Of a DNA stretch of 64,000 nt, positions 40,507 through 49,161 are shown in pieces. The notes under the pieces are model-generated. The model made no database searches. It was not told the DNA's origin and was given only the letters and a program-made list of their open reading frames with translations. Each line of letters begins with the position of its first letter. Positions within the stretch are counted from its first letter, which is position 1. This DNA is from an uncultured Oscillibacter sp. GTDB taxonomy: Bacteria > Bacillota > Clostridia > Oscillospirales > Oscillospiraceae. Both the position numbers and the translations under genes were made by a program. The stretch covers positions 1-64,000 of the forward strand of contig CAJUQM010000005.1 in NCBI GenBank assembly GCA_910588005.1. Reading direction: 5' to 3'.

Positions 40507-41160
40507 CTATGACTCTTCGTTCATCAAACGGACACCGGCCTCCTTATCGCCTGCCACAATTAAATGGGCGTCCGGCTGGAAACAGTAATCCGGACTCAGC
40601 AGAGGAACGATCTCATCCCCGTCCTTCACACCCAGAATATTGACGTTGTAGCGGCGGCGGACATCCATTTCCATCACTGTGCGGCCCTCCCACTCCCGTG
40701 GCGTCTCAATCTCAAAGACCGCGTATTTGGGCGTCAGCTCAAAATAGTCAAAAGCATTCCGGGCGGAAAAGCGCACGGCGGCCCGGGAGGCCATATCCAT
40801 CTCCGTATGAATCACATAATCCGCGCCGATCTTCTTCAAAAACTTGATCTGCCGCTCATGATCCGCCCGGGCCACCACGCATTTCGCCCCCAGCTCCTTT
40901 AAGGTTGCGGTAGCCTCCAATGAACACTGGAAATCATCCCGCACGCAGACAAAACACACGTCAAAATTCCGAATCCCCAGAGAGGCCAGCACCTGTTCGT
41001 CCTGGCAGTCCCCCACGCAGGCGGCAGTAGCCACAGAGGCCAGCCGCGCCACCTGCTCCTCATCCTGATCCAGAATCATCACCTCATTGCCAAGCTCCGC
41101 CAGACATCTGGTTAAATGCCGGCCAAACCGGCCGAGTCCTACCACCAAAAAAGATTTCAT
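40507..41160 (-). CDS. ktrA: Potassium channel regulatory protein, KtrA/TrkA type
   Basis: A 217-residue RCK protein. Residues 1-130 are the nucleotide-binding RCK_N domain (VVGLGRFGRHLTRCLAELGNEV, acidic LDQDEE); about 140-215 are the RCK_C domain, which in Ktr systems of Gram-positives binds cyclic di-AMP. It forms an octameric ring gating the membrane subunit. GGGGAG lies before the ATG. It starts 11 bp after the KtrB gene on the same strand, so the two are one operon. Confidence 0.93.
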   Translation of the reverse strand: MKSFLVVGLGRFGRHLTRCLAELGNEVMILDQDEEQVARLASVATAACVGDCQDEQVLASLGIRNFDVCFVCVRDDFQCSLEATATLKELGAKCVVARADHERQIKFLKKIGADYVIHTEMDMASRAAVRFSARNAFDYFELTPKYAVFEIETPREWEGRTVMEMDVRRRYNVNILGVKDGDEIVPLLSPDYCFQPDAHLIVAGDKEAGVRLMNEES

Positions 41161-41171
41161 TCCAATCTCCC

Positions 41172-42500
41172 CTATCCGATCAGGATTTTTTCCGGAATAT
41201 TCCGCAGCTTAGGCTGGGGACGGTCCCGCGTCACGGCCATGGCCACAGACATGCTGCCCACCCGGCCGGCAAACATCATCAGCAGTACCACCAGCTTGGA
41301 GACCTCCGGCAAATAGGGCGTCACACCACGGGTCAGTCCCACAGTACCCATAGCGGAGATGGCCTCAAACAAGGCGCTGTCCAAAGAAATGCCTTGAAGG
41401 CACATGACCATGGTCCCCACAAGACATGCCAAAAAGAAAATGCTCACCGTGGAGTAGGCCTTTTGAATGGTGGCCGTATCCAGACGGCGGCGAAATACAT
41501 TCACATCCTCTTTCCGCCGCACTTGGGCAACAGCGCTCAAAAACAGCACGGAGATGGTATTCACTTTTGCGCCGCCGCCGGTAGAACCGGAACCCGCGCC
41601 AATAAACATCAAAACCATCGTCAGCAGCGTGCCGCTTTGACTCAGCGCTGTCAAGGGAGCCGTATTAAACCCTGCCGTCCGGCAGGTGACGGATTGGAAC
41701 GCCGCCATCAGTGCCCGTTGAGGTGCAGAACTCCCCGCAAAAGCGTAATCCTTCTCTAAAAAATAGAAGGCCGCGGCCCCTCCCGCAAAAAGCAGCGTGG
41801 TAGAAAACAGCACAATCTTAGAGTGCAGCCGCCAGCGGCGGATCTGCCATCTGTGGGTCAGCAGGTCATCCCACACCAAAAATCCCAGACCGCCGCAAAT
41901 GACCAGTGCCATCAAAACGATGTTGGGAAGCGGCTCTCCGGCGACGGTGGACAGAGACGTCCCCGTTCCCAGCAGGTCGAATCCGGCGTTGCAAAAGGAG
42001 GAGACCGCATGGAATAAGGACATCCAAAGTCCCCGTCCCAAGCCATACCGGGGGCAAAACCACAGCGCCAGCAGCACGGCTCCCACACCTTCACAGGTGA
42101 GCGTCACCCGGATTGCCAAACGGGTCAACCGCACTACGCCGCCCATCTGCAAAGCGCCCACGCTATCCATTAAAATCGACCGTTGGCGCAGTCCGATGCG
42201 GCGGTGAAGCAGGATCGCCACCAGAATCGAAACCGTCATAAATCCCATTCCGCCCACTTGAATCAGCAGCAGAATAACCGCTTGTCCAAAGAGTGTAAAC
42301 TGGGTGTAAGTATCGTATAACACCAGTCCTGTGACACAGGACGCGGAGGCCGATGTAAAGAGGGCGTCCAAAAACGGCAAAGCCCTTCCATCCCGAGAGG
42401 CCAACGGCAGGGCCAGCAGCACGCCGCCCAGCATGATCAACGCGGCAAACCCCACCGCCAGAGTTTGGACGGCGTTTAATTGGATACGGCGTCGAACCAT
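41172..42500 (-). CDS. ktrB: Ktr/Trk-type potassium uptake membrane subunit
   Basis: A 442-residue member of the TrkH/KtrB superfamily with four repeated M1-P-M2 units. Selectivity-filter-like loops are visible: SASASCVTGLVLYDT, SSFCNAGFDL, TCRTAGFNTAPL and SAMGTVGLTRGV. It transports K+ (often Na+-coupled) and matches the adjacent RCK subunit. The ATG at 42500 follows AGGAG by 6 bases. Promoter at 42560-42588. It faces away from the BusR-ABC operon; together they form an osmotic homeostasis locus. Confidence 0.93.
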   Translation of the reverse strand: MVRRRIQLNAVQTLAVGFAALIMLGGVLLALPLASRDGRALPFLDALFTSASASCVTGLVLYDTYTQFTLFGQAVILLLIQVGGMGFMTVSILVAILLHRRIGLRQRSILMDSVGALQMGGVVRLTRLAIRVTLTCEGVGAVLLALWFCPRYGLGRGLWMSLFHAVSSFCNAGFDLLGTGTSLSTVAGEPLPNIVLMALVICGGLGFLVWDDLLTHRWQIRRWRLHSKIVLFSTTLLFAGGAAAFYFLEKDYAFAGSSAPQRALMAAFQSVTCRTAGFNTAPLTALSQSGTLLTMVLMFIGAGSGSTGGGAKVNTISVLFLSAVAQVRRKEDVNVFRRRLDTATIQKAYSTVSIFFLACLVGTMVMCLQGISLDSALFEAISAMGTVGLTRGVTPYLPEVSKLVVLLMMFAGRVGSMSVAMAVTRDRPQPKLRNIPEKILIG

Positions 42501-42559
42501 GGCAATCTCCTGCAAAAGCTATGTAATCCGGCGGAGACAGGTCTCCCCCGCTTTGGTGT

Positions 42560-42588
42560 ATTATACGCCTTCCGGCGGCGGTATGCAA
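42560..42588 (-). promoter_or_regulatory. Promoter of ktrB-ktrA
   Basis: On the minus strand TTGCAT (42583-42588), 17 bp, TATAAT (42560-42565). Confidence 0.82.
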
Positions 42589-42723
42589 GGCACGGCCACA
42601 GAATTTTTCCTCTTCCCGGCGGGCCGCGCAAAAAACACCTTCCAAATGACATATTTTTGTTTTTTTTCAAGAAATATTTTCTTTCTCGCCTGTTTATTAA
42701 CAAAAATTTAACTGCCGCTCATA

Positions 42724-42752
42724 TTTACTTTCTAGAGTTGTCAGTATATAAT
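42724..42752 (+). promoter_or_regulatory. Promoter of the BusR-ABC transporter operon
   Basis: TTTACT (42724-42729), 17 bp, TATAAT (42747-42752). A direct repeat TTGTC at 42738 and 42752 overlaps the spacer and start region, a candidate but weak operator. Confidence 0.6.
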
Positions 42753-42790
42753 TGTCTCATCAACCCATTACCAAAAAGGTGGTTTCCCCA

Positions 42791-43450
42791 ATGAATCAAA
42801 CGGTTGTCCCCACTCAATACCTGCAAATCGCCCTGGATCTGGCCCGGCGCATAGCCAGCGGGGAATTGCCGGAAGGCAGCCGCGTCTATGGCCGCTCTAT
42901 GATGGCGTCGGAGTATAACGTATCGCCGGAGACCATCCGCCGCGCTCTGCGGCTGCTGGCAGACATGAGGGTGGTACAGGTCAAGCCCCAGAGCGGGGCT
43001 GTGGTTCTCTCCGCCGACAGCGCCCGCCGGTATATTGAAAATTTTGAAGAGAGCGCCGATATCCGCTCCCTGCGGACACAGCTGAAAGAACTGATGGCGG
43101 AGTATACCGACCTTCACCGCCGCATGAGTGAAACAGTCAACGCCCTGGTCAAACGCCGGGACGCCTTCACCGCCCCTGGTGAGCCTCTTCCCAACTACGG
43201 GGTCACCGTCCCAAAGGACTCTCCCTGCCTGGGTAAGAGTATAGGGGCGCTGAAATTCTGGCAGTCCACCGGCGCCACAATTGTGGCCATCCGGAGGGGA
43301 CAGACCGTGATTCTCTCCCCTGGTCCCTATGCGGAGCTATACGCCGGAGACGTAGTCATCCTGGTTGGCAACTCCGCTGCGGCAGAGGCCGCCTGCAATC
43401 TTATCACCGCAAAGGAGCAATGGAATGATTCAATTTCAAAATGTCTGTAA
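42791..43450 (+). CDS. busR: BusR-like regulator (GntR helix-turn-helix plus RCK_C)
   Basis: A 219-residue transcription factor. Residues 10-77 form a GntR winged helix (RIASGELPEGSRVYGRSMMASEYNVS...), 88-125 a coiled-coil linker and 136-205 an RCK_C (TrkA_C) domain. In lactic acid bacteria this exact architecture is BusR, which represses the betaine transporter when bound to cyclic di-AMP. Here it is the first gene of an operon with such a transporter, which strongly supports the same role. The ATG at 42791 follows AAAGGTGG. The ligand is inferred from the family. It overlaps the next gene by 26 bp. Confidence 0.88.
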   Translation: MNQTVVPTQYLQIALDLARRIASGELPEGSRVYGRSMMASEYNVSPETIRRALRLLADMRVVQVKPQSGAVVLSADSARRYIENFEESADIRSLRTQLKELMAEYTDLHRRMSETVNALVKRRDAFTAPGEPLPNYGVTVPKDSPCLGKSIGALKFWQSTGATIVAIRRGQTVILSPGPYAELYAGDVVILVGNSAAAEAACNLITAKEQWNDSISKCL

Positions 43451-44537
43451 AAGCTACGGCAAAACCCCTGTTCTAAAAAATGTAAGCTTCACCATCCCAG
43501 ATGGACAGTTCGTCATCCTCATCGGTCCCTCCGGCTGCGGTAAGACCACCACCATGAAAATGATCAACCGGCTGCTGGAGCCGGACAGCGGCTCTATCCT
43601 CATTGACGGAAAAGACATCCGCGCCTCCGACAAGGTAAGCCTGCGGCGCCACATCGGCTATGTCATTCAGCAGATCGGCCTGTTCCCCAACATGACAGTG
43701 GCGCAAAACATCTGCGTTGTGCCAAAACTTTTGAAATTTGACCGGACCAGATGTGAAGATATTGTCCGGGAGCTTCTGCAAATGGTGGATATGGAGTCCT
43801 ATGCGGACAAATATCCCTCGGAACTCTCCGGCGGGCAGCAGCAGCGCATCGGCGTGCTGCGGGCGCTGGCCGCCTCCCCGCCGGTCGTGCTGATGGACGA
43901 ACCCTTCAGCGCCCTGGACCCCATGACCCGGGAGAGCCTGCAGGACGAGGTAAAAAACCTCCAGCAAAAGCTGAACAAGACCATTGTTTTCGTCAGTCAC
44001 GACATGGATGAGGCGCTGAAACTGGCCGACATCATCATCTTTATGGCCGGCGGAGAGGTTGTTCAGATGGCCTCTCCGGAGGAGATGCTGGAGCACCCTG
44101 CCAACAGCCTGGTGCGGGACTTTTTGGGCAAGCACACCACCGGAGACGCCGCCCCCTCCACAGTGGAGAGCTTCATGCGCACCAACGTCCTCAGCGTCAA
44201 ACGGAACCGCGGCGTACTGGAGTGCGCAGAGCGCATGGCCCGGGGCAGCGTGGACACCCTGCTGGTCACCGACGAGCAGAAGCGGTACTTAGGCACTGTC
44301 TCCATTGGAGACATCCGCCACTGGGGACAGAGCCTCCAGAGCATCGAACCGCTGATTCGCCAGACTGCCCGCACCGTCCGGGTAGGAGACGACGCCAGAG
44401 AGAGCTTTGACTACCTTCTGGACTCCGGCGCACCCTATGTGGTGGTCCTCAATGAGGACGAAACCATTGCCGGTATCGTCACCAAGACCAGCGTGGCCCG
44501 GTCCGTGGCCCAGAGTCTGTGGGGGGACGCCACATGA
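43425..44537 (+). CDS. Quaternary-amine ABC transporter ATPase (OpuCA-type)
   Basis: A 370-residue ATPase of the glycine betaine/carnitine/choline family. Walker A GPSGCGKTT (34-42), signature LSGGQQQR (134-141), Walker B VVLMDEP (154-160), then a tandem CBS pair (about 260-365). CBS domains of OpuA sense ionic strength and those of OpuCA bind cyclic di-AMP, consistent with the BusR gene ahead. AAAGGAG precedes the ATG inside the end of busR, so translation is coupled. It energises the two permeases that follow. Confidence 0.94.
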   Translation: MIQFQNVCKSYGKTPVLKNVSFTIPDGQFVILIGPSGCGKTTTMKMINRLLEPDSGSILIDGKDIRASDKVSLRRHIGYVIQQIGLFPNMTVAQNICVVPKLLKFDRTRCEDIVRELLQMVDMESYADKYPSELSGGQQQRIGVLRALAASPPVVLMDEPFSALDPMTRESLQDEVKNLQQKLNKTIVFVSHDMDEALKLADIIIFMAGGEVVQMASPEEMLEHPANSLVRDFLGKHTTGDAAPSTVESFMRTNVLSVKRNRGVLECAERMARGSVDTLLVTDEQKRYLGTVSIGDIRHWGQSLQSIEPLIRQTARTVRVGDDARESFDYLLDSGAPYVVVLNEDETIAGIVTKTSVARSVAQSLWGDAT

Positions 44538-45175
44538 GAGAACTGATCGCCCTCTACGGCGCAAGACTTGCCACCGATCTCCTCGTACACACCGCCTTTG
44601 TGCTGGCCTCTGTGGCCGCCGGTTTCGCTCTAGGGCTGACCTTCGGCGTGCTGCTCTCCCGCGTTCCAAGGTGGTCCGGCGTCATTCTGCCTGTGATCTC
44701 CGTATTTCAAACCATTCCGGGCCTGGTGTTTATCGGACTGCTGTTTCTATGGCTGGGCATGGTGCCTGCCACCGTGATTACCGCGCTGTCCATCTACGCC
44801 ATGTTTCCGGTGCTGAAAAACACCTACACCGGGATCTTAGGAGTAGAGCGGCAATATGTGGAGGCCGCCAGAGGCTGCGGCATGTCCCATCTCCAGACTC
44901 TGGTCAAGGTGGAACTGCCGCTGGCCATGCCCACCATTATCGCAGGGCTGCGGATGTCCGCCATTTATACCGTCTCCTGGGCCGTACTGGCGGCGATGAT
45001 CGGTCAAGGCGGCCTGGGCGAGTTGATCTACCAGGGCACAAACTCCAACAACAATACCCTGATCTTGCTGGGCGCCATTCCGGCGGCCCTTCTGGCAGTT
45101 GTAATCGGGGCGCTGATTGATCTGCTCCAAAAGAAGGTTACCCCCCGGGGCCTGCGAAAGGGGGCGGGCAGATGA
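44534..45175 (+). CDS. Quaternary-amine ABC transporter permease (OpuCB-type)
   Basis: A 213-residue permease with about five to six membrane helices. It carries the EAA loop EAARGCGMSHLQTLVKVELPLAMPTI that docks on the ATPase, and AMIGQGGLGELIYQGTNSNNN near the end. It begins within the ATGA stop overlap of the ATPase gene and itself ends in an ATGA overlap with the next gene, so the last three genes are tightly coupled. Confidence 0.93.
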   Translation: MRELIALYGARLATDLLVHTAFVLASVAAGFALGLTFGVLLSRVPRWSGVILPVISVFQTIPGLVFIGLLFLWLGMVPATVITALSIYAMFPVLKNTYTGILGVERQYVEAARGCGMSHLQTLVKVELPLAMPTIIAGLRMSAIYTVSWAVLAAMIGQGGLGELIYQGTNSNNNTLILLGAIPAALLAVVIGALIDLLQKKVTPRGLRKGAGR

Positions 45176-46689
45176 CCTGGGCACTGGTCTGCGAACATCT
45201 GTTTATTGTGCTGGCCTCCTGTATCCTATCCATCGCCGCGGGACTTCCCCTGGGCATTTTGGCCTATACCTGCCCAAAGGCCCGGGCCGTGGTTCTGCGG
45301 ACGGTGGACCTGCTCCAGACAATTCCCTCCCTGGCCCTGCTGGGCATTATCATGGTGTTCCTCGGCGCCGGAAAAGCCACTGTCATCACCGGCATCACAC
45401 TGTACTCTCTTCTGCCGATTGTGCGCAACACCTGCTTGGGGCTTCAAGAGGTGGACCCCGGTGTAAAAGAGGCCGCCCGGGGCATGGGCATGAGCAAGCC
45501 CTACCGGACGCTGATGGTAGAATTCCCCCTGGCCTTCCCCACCGTGTTTACCGGCGTCCGCATCGCAGTGGTCAATGCCATCGGCACCGCTGTGTTTGCC
45601 GCCTTTGTGGGCGGCGGCGGCCTGGGCGGTATCATCAACCAGGGGATTCGTGTTCAGGATCTGGAGCTGATTCTCTCCGGCACCGGGGTATTGATGGTCA
45701 TCGCCGTGCTGCTGGACCTGCTGATGGGCTGGGTTGAGAGAACCATGCGCAGCCGCCGGGGCGGCGGCAGAGCTATGTGGATTTCCGCCGGAGCAGTGGT
45801 CCTGGCCTTTATTCTCCTGCTTCCATACGGCATAAACCGCGGAGGCGGTGAAGAAGAACTGCTCCTCTATGACGGCGACTACAGCGAAACCCAAATCATG
45901 CACCATATGGTCAAATTTCTGGTGGAGGACCGAACAAATCTCACCGTTGCCATCCGGGACCAAATGTCCCAGGTGAACAACTTCAAATCCCTGATCGGGG
46001 AAAGCCCCACCTGCGATATGATGATCTCCTACGACGGCACGGTGCTGACCACCTTCCTCCAGCTGGACACCGCCGACGTGCCGGACGGCACATCCATCTA
46101 TGACTACGCCAACCAAACCGCCGGTGAGCGCTACGGACTGCGTCTGCTAAAGCAGCTGGGCTTTGACAACACCTATGCCATTGCGGTGCCTCAAAACATT
46201 GCGGATCACTACGGTCTGGAGACTGTCAGCGACCTTATTCCCGTGGCGGACCAGCTGGTTTTCGGCGCGGAGCATGAGTTCTTCACCCAGGAGGGCAGCA
46301 TGAAATACGGTCCCTTTACCCAATTTTACGGTCTGACATTCAAAGACCAGCTGTCCGTGGACGTGAGTCTCAAATACGCCGCTGCTGAAAAGGGCAGCTT
46401 TGACGTCACCGAGGTCTACGCCACCGACGGCTTGAACCGGAAGGCCGGCCTCAAGGTACTAGAGGACGATCTAAACTTTTTCCCGGACTACAACGGCGCG
46501 TTTCTGGTGCGGGAGGACACCTTTCAAAAATTTGCCCAGACCGCCCCGAATTTGGAGGAGATCTTAAATCTATTGGCCGGGCAGATTGCCAACGAGGATA
46601 TGGTGGAGATGACGTATCAGGTGGATGTCATGGGCCGCCCTGTTGACGAAGTGGCCCATGAGTTCCTCCAAACCAGAGGACTTTTATAA
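45172..46689 (+). CDS. ABC transporter permease fused to substrate-binding protein
   Basis: A 505-residue fusion. Residues 1-190 are an OpuC-type permease (EAARGMGMSKPYRTLMVEFPLAFPTV coupling loop); a further helix at about 203-222 leads to an extracellular OpuAC-like binding domain (about 228-505). Tethered binding domains occur in BusAB, OpuF and EgtU. Glycine betaine, carnitine or choline are the likely ligands; because EgtU-type ergothioneine importers share this fusion, ergothioneine cannot be excluded. Unusually, a separate permease gene is also present, so the complex probably pairs one plain and one fused permease. Confidence 0.9.
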   Translation: MTWALVCEHLFIVLASCILSIAAGLPLGILAYTCPKARAVVLRTVDLLQTIPSLALLGIIMVFLGAGKATVITGITLYSLLPIVRNTCLGLQEVDPGVKEAARGMGMSKPYRTLMVEFPLAFPTVFTGVRIAVVNAIGTAVFAAFVGGGGLGGIINQGIRVQDLELILSGTGVLMVIAVLLDLLMGWVERTMRSRRGGGRAMWISAGAVVLAFILLLPYGINRGGGEEELLLYDGDYSETQIMHHMVKFLVEDRTNLTVAIRDQMSQVNNFKSLIGESPTCDMMISYDGTVLTTFLQLDTADVPDGTSIYDYANQTAGERYGLRLLKQLGFDNTYAIAVPQNIADHYGLETVSDLIPVADQLVFGAEHEFFTQEGSMKYGPFTQFYGLTFKDQLSVDVSLKYAAAEKGSFDVTEVYATDGLNRKAGLKVLEDDLNFFPDYNGAFLVREDTFQKFAQTAPNLEEILNLLAGQIANEDMVEMTYQVDVMGRPVDEVAHEFLQTRGLL

Positions 46690-46691
46690 GC

Positions 46692-46772
46692 CAAAATTAG
46701 GAATTAGGAATCATGGGGAAGCGCGGACATCCCGTATGCCGGTTAATTCCCCTATTCCCAATTCCTAATTTT
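46692..46772 (+). terminator. Long inverted repeat, terminator of the BusR-ABC operon
   Basis: AAAATTAGGAATTAGGAAT and its near-complement ATTCCCAATTCCTAATTTT enclose a GC-rich loop and end in a T tract, just after the last gene. Confidence 0.65.
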
Positions 46773-46782
46773 TTGCTCTTTT

Positions 46783-46810
46783 TGAAACCTCCGGGACATT
46801 TTGCCGTCTA
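46783..46810 (+). promoter_or_regulatory. ECF sigma-type promoter (TGAAAC-N16-CGTC)
   Basis: TGAAAC (46783-46788), exactly 16 bp, CGTCTA (46805-46810). This is the class recognised by SigM/SigW/SigX-type ECF sigma factors in Bacillus, and it precedes an ECF sigma gene. No sigma-A promoter of similar quality is present. Confidence 0.78.
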
Positions 46811-46844
46811 TACTATTAAAACACCCAAGAAAGGAGGCGGAAAT

Positions 46845-47405
46845 ATGGACGACAGCACGATCATCGACCTATACTGGAGCCGGGACCAGCGGGCCATTGA
46901 GGAAACTGCCGGAAAATACGGTTCATTTCTCTTCTCCCTGGTGTGGAACATCCTCCGCAGCCACAGCGACACGGAGGAGTGCGTCAACGATACCTATCTG
47001 CGGACTTGGAATGCGATTCCCCCGGCACGGCCCACGGCATTTCGGGCCTGGCTGGGCCGGATCGCCAGGAATCTGTCTCTGGACCGCTGGAAACAGAGCC
47101 GGACGCAAAAGCGGGGCGGCGATGCCATGGAGATACTGCTGGGCGAACTGGACGACTGCGTCCCCTCTCCGCACAGAGTGGAAAAGCAACTGGAGGATCA
47201 GGAGATTGCATCTTTGGTCAGCGGTTTTTTACGGCGTCTCCCGGCGGAGAGCCGCACGATCTTCCTGCGGCGGTACTGGTACGGTCAGGATCTGGCGGAC
47301 ATCGCGGCGGAACTGAGGTGCGGTATTGGAAAGGTCAAATCCTCTCTCTTCCGCACCCGAAAGGCCCTGCGGGCCTATTTGGAACAGGAGGGCATAACTT
47401 TATGA
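46845..47405 (+). CDS. ECF-type RNA polymerase sigma factor
   Basis: A 186-residue sigma-70 family protein of ECF size. Region 2 (about 5-72) includes GSFLFSLVWNILRSHSDTEECVNDTYLRTW; region 4 (about 120-182) includes LPAESRTIFLRRYWYGQDLADIAAELRCGIGKVKSSLFRTRKAL. AAAGGAGGCGG precedes the ATG. It is followed with an ATGA overlap by a single-helix membrane protein that is the likely anti-sigma factor. The promoter class suggests autoregulation in response to an envelope signal. Confidence 0.95.
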   Translation: MDDSTIIDLYWSRDQRAIEETAGKYGSFLFSLVWNILRSHSDTEECVNDTYLRTWNAIPPARPTAFRAWLGRIARNLSLDRWKQSRTQKRGGDAMEILLGELDDCVPSPHRVEKQLEDQEIASLVSGFLRRLPAESRTIFLRRYWYGQDLADIAAELRCGIGKVKSSLFRTRKALRAYLEQEGITL

Positions 47406-48991
47406 GGAGCGAACGCTTATTCCGAATTTTAGGGCTGGTGGACGACGACCTCATTGAGGAGGCGGAACCCGCCTCCTCAGCCGCCGCTTTCAAGCGGCGG
47501 GATGCCTCCTGGCGTATCCTTGGCCTTGCCGCCTGCCTGGTTTTGATCTGCGGCCTGGGAATCTGGTTCCGCGCAGGTGGGGACTGTCTGTACGGCAATC
47601 TCAGCGGCGCCGCAGACGGCGCGGTTCCGGGAGACAGCGCCGCAGGCGGAGGAGGGCACAACGCAGGTACAGTCTTCATGTCCTATGCCGGGCCGGTATT
47701 TCCCCTGTCCACAGCGGAAAACGGTACCGGCCTCACGGCGGAGCGTACTCTCACCTGGGATTTCGCCCCCGGGGCATATGCCGACGGAGATCCCCGCCAG
47801 TGGGGGGCGGAGGTGACGGACCGCTATGTCCTCTCCAACCCGGGGCCGGAGGACGTCACCGTCACGGCCCTCTATCCCTTCGCCGGGAATTTCGACTCCC
47901 TGGCAAGGGTCCGGCCCGCGGTGTCCGTGGACGGCGCGGCGGCGGAGGCGGCCCTGTACGCCGGTCCCTACGCCGGGGGCTTTAGCAGCGCCTACGGTGA
48001 GGAGGACCCGGACCACGACACGCTGAACCTGGCGGGTCTGAACAGCTGGGAGGATTACCAAACGCTGCTGGAGGACGGCGCTTACCTGTCTCAAGCCCTG
48101 GCGGAGTATCCGGCGCTGGACATCCCTGCAACCGTCTACCATTTTTCGAACTTTACCGCCCCCCATGAACAATATCCCGCCGCAACTCAGGCCGTCTCCT
48201 TTACCATCGACCGAAATCAGACCCAGATCCTCTGCTGCGGTTTTAACGGGCAGAGCTGGGACGAGGAAACCGGCTGGCGGCAGTACAGCTGCTTCGTCCC
48301 CGACGGCGTCCAGCGGGAATCGGCAACCAAGGTCCTGGTGGTGCTGGGGGAGGACATCGGAGACTACACCCTCCAAGGCTATAAGGACGGCGGCTGTGAC
48401 CTTGGTGATGAGATCACGGGCGTCTCCTGCGCCGTCACCCGGGAGGAGACCACCCTGGACGCGGTGCTGGACCGCCTGTGCCGGGAGTACCGGACCTTCT
48501 ACACCCAGGGCCGGGCACTGGACCAGGAGAACACCTTTGACAGCGTTCCCTTCTCCATGTACCGGGGAGCCGTGGCGGAGCTGCTGACCCAATATGGAAT
48601 CCTCTCGGATCAGCCCATGGACCGCTACGCCGACGGGCGGCTGGACGATATCCTCAGCGAGGCGCTGTTCCACCAGCGGGTGCTGTACCTGGCTCTCCCC
48701 GTCACCGTTCCCGCCGGGGGCAGCGTGACCGTCAACTGTACCTTTTGGAAAGAACCAAGTTACGATTTCTATTGTTCCGGCTCGGAAAATGCCGGCCTGC
48801 AGGGCTACGACCTGGTGACCCAGCTGGGGTCCACCCTGGAATTTACCTGCCAAACCGCCGCCTTGGAGAACGCAGAGGGGATTGAAATCGTCCGGCAGAA
48901 CCTGGGCTTTGACCTGAAAAGCGGCATCACTGCAGTGGAACTGGCCCCTGAGCAAAAATATTACTATTTGGAAATCCGGACAACGGAATAG
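47402..48991 (+). CDS. Probable anti-sigma partner with large extracytoplasmic domain
   Basis: A 529-residue protein: short cytoplasmic part (1-37, starting MRSERLFRILGLVDDDLIEEA), one membrane helix (about 38-56), then about 470 outer residues with no family I can name. Translational coupling to the ECF sigma gene makes an anti-sigma role likely, the cytoplasmic helix holding the sigma. The outer part is rich in Asp, Tyr and Thr with many beta-like segments and could sense an envelope signal. It is much longer than a classical zinc anti-sigma factor and lacks the HxxxCxxC motif. Confidence 0.75.
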   Translation: MRSERLFRILGLVDDDLIEEAEPASSAAAFKRRDASWRILGLAACLVLICGLGIWFRAGGDCLYGNLSGAADGAVPGDSAAGGGGHNAGTVFMSYAGPVFPLSTAENGTGLTAERTLTWDFAPGAYADGDPRQWGAEVTDRYVLSNPGPEDVTVTALYPFAGNFDSLARVRPAVSVDGAAAEAALYAGPYAGGFSSAYGEEDPDHDTLNLAGLNSWEDYQTLLEDGAYLSQALAEYPALDIPATVYHFSNFTAPHEQYPAATQAVSFTIDRNQTQILCCGFNGQSWDEETGWRQYSCFVPDGVQRESATKVLVVLGEDIGDYTLQGYKDGGCDLGDEITGVSCAVTREETTLDAVLDRLCREYRTFYTQGRALDQENTFDSVPFSMYRGAVAELLTQYGILSDQPMDRYADGRLDDILSEALFHQRVLYLALPVTVPAGGSVTVNCTFWKEPSYDFYCSGSENAGLQGYDLVTQLGSTLEFTCQTAALENAEGIEIVRQNLGFDLKSGITAVELAPEQKYYYLEIRTTE

Positions 48992-48996
48992 CGCCT

Positions 48997-49034
48997 AAAA
49001 GCGCACCGTGTTTTTACACGGTGCGCTTTTTATT
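48997..49034 (+). terminator. Terminator of the sigma/anti-sigma operon
   Basis: AAAAGCGCACCGTG pairs with CACGGTGCGCTTTT, short T loop, T-rich tail. Confidence 0.88.
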
Positions 49035-49161
49035 CGATAATCTGTCTCTATATATAACCCTCCTCCGCACCGGTCGCATAGGCGGCTTTTCGCCTTGCCG
49101 CAGCGATTGCCGCGAAGCCGCCGCCGGACACACAAGGAAGGATGATCACTGCAAGGGCCGC

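Noticed and set aside
42501..42720. Possible ydaO-type cyclic di-AMP riboswitch ahead of ktrB
   Set aside because: The leader between promoter and start is only about 55 bases and lacks the conserved ydaO blocks; control, if any, would be at protein level.
47477..48955. A 492-codon open frame on the minus strand opposite the ECF partner gene
   Set aside because: No ribosome site, no promoter and protein composition typical of an antisense shadow in GC-rich DNA.
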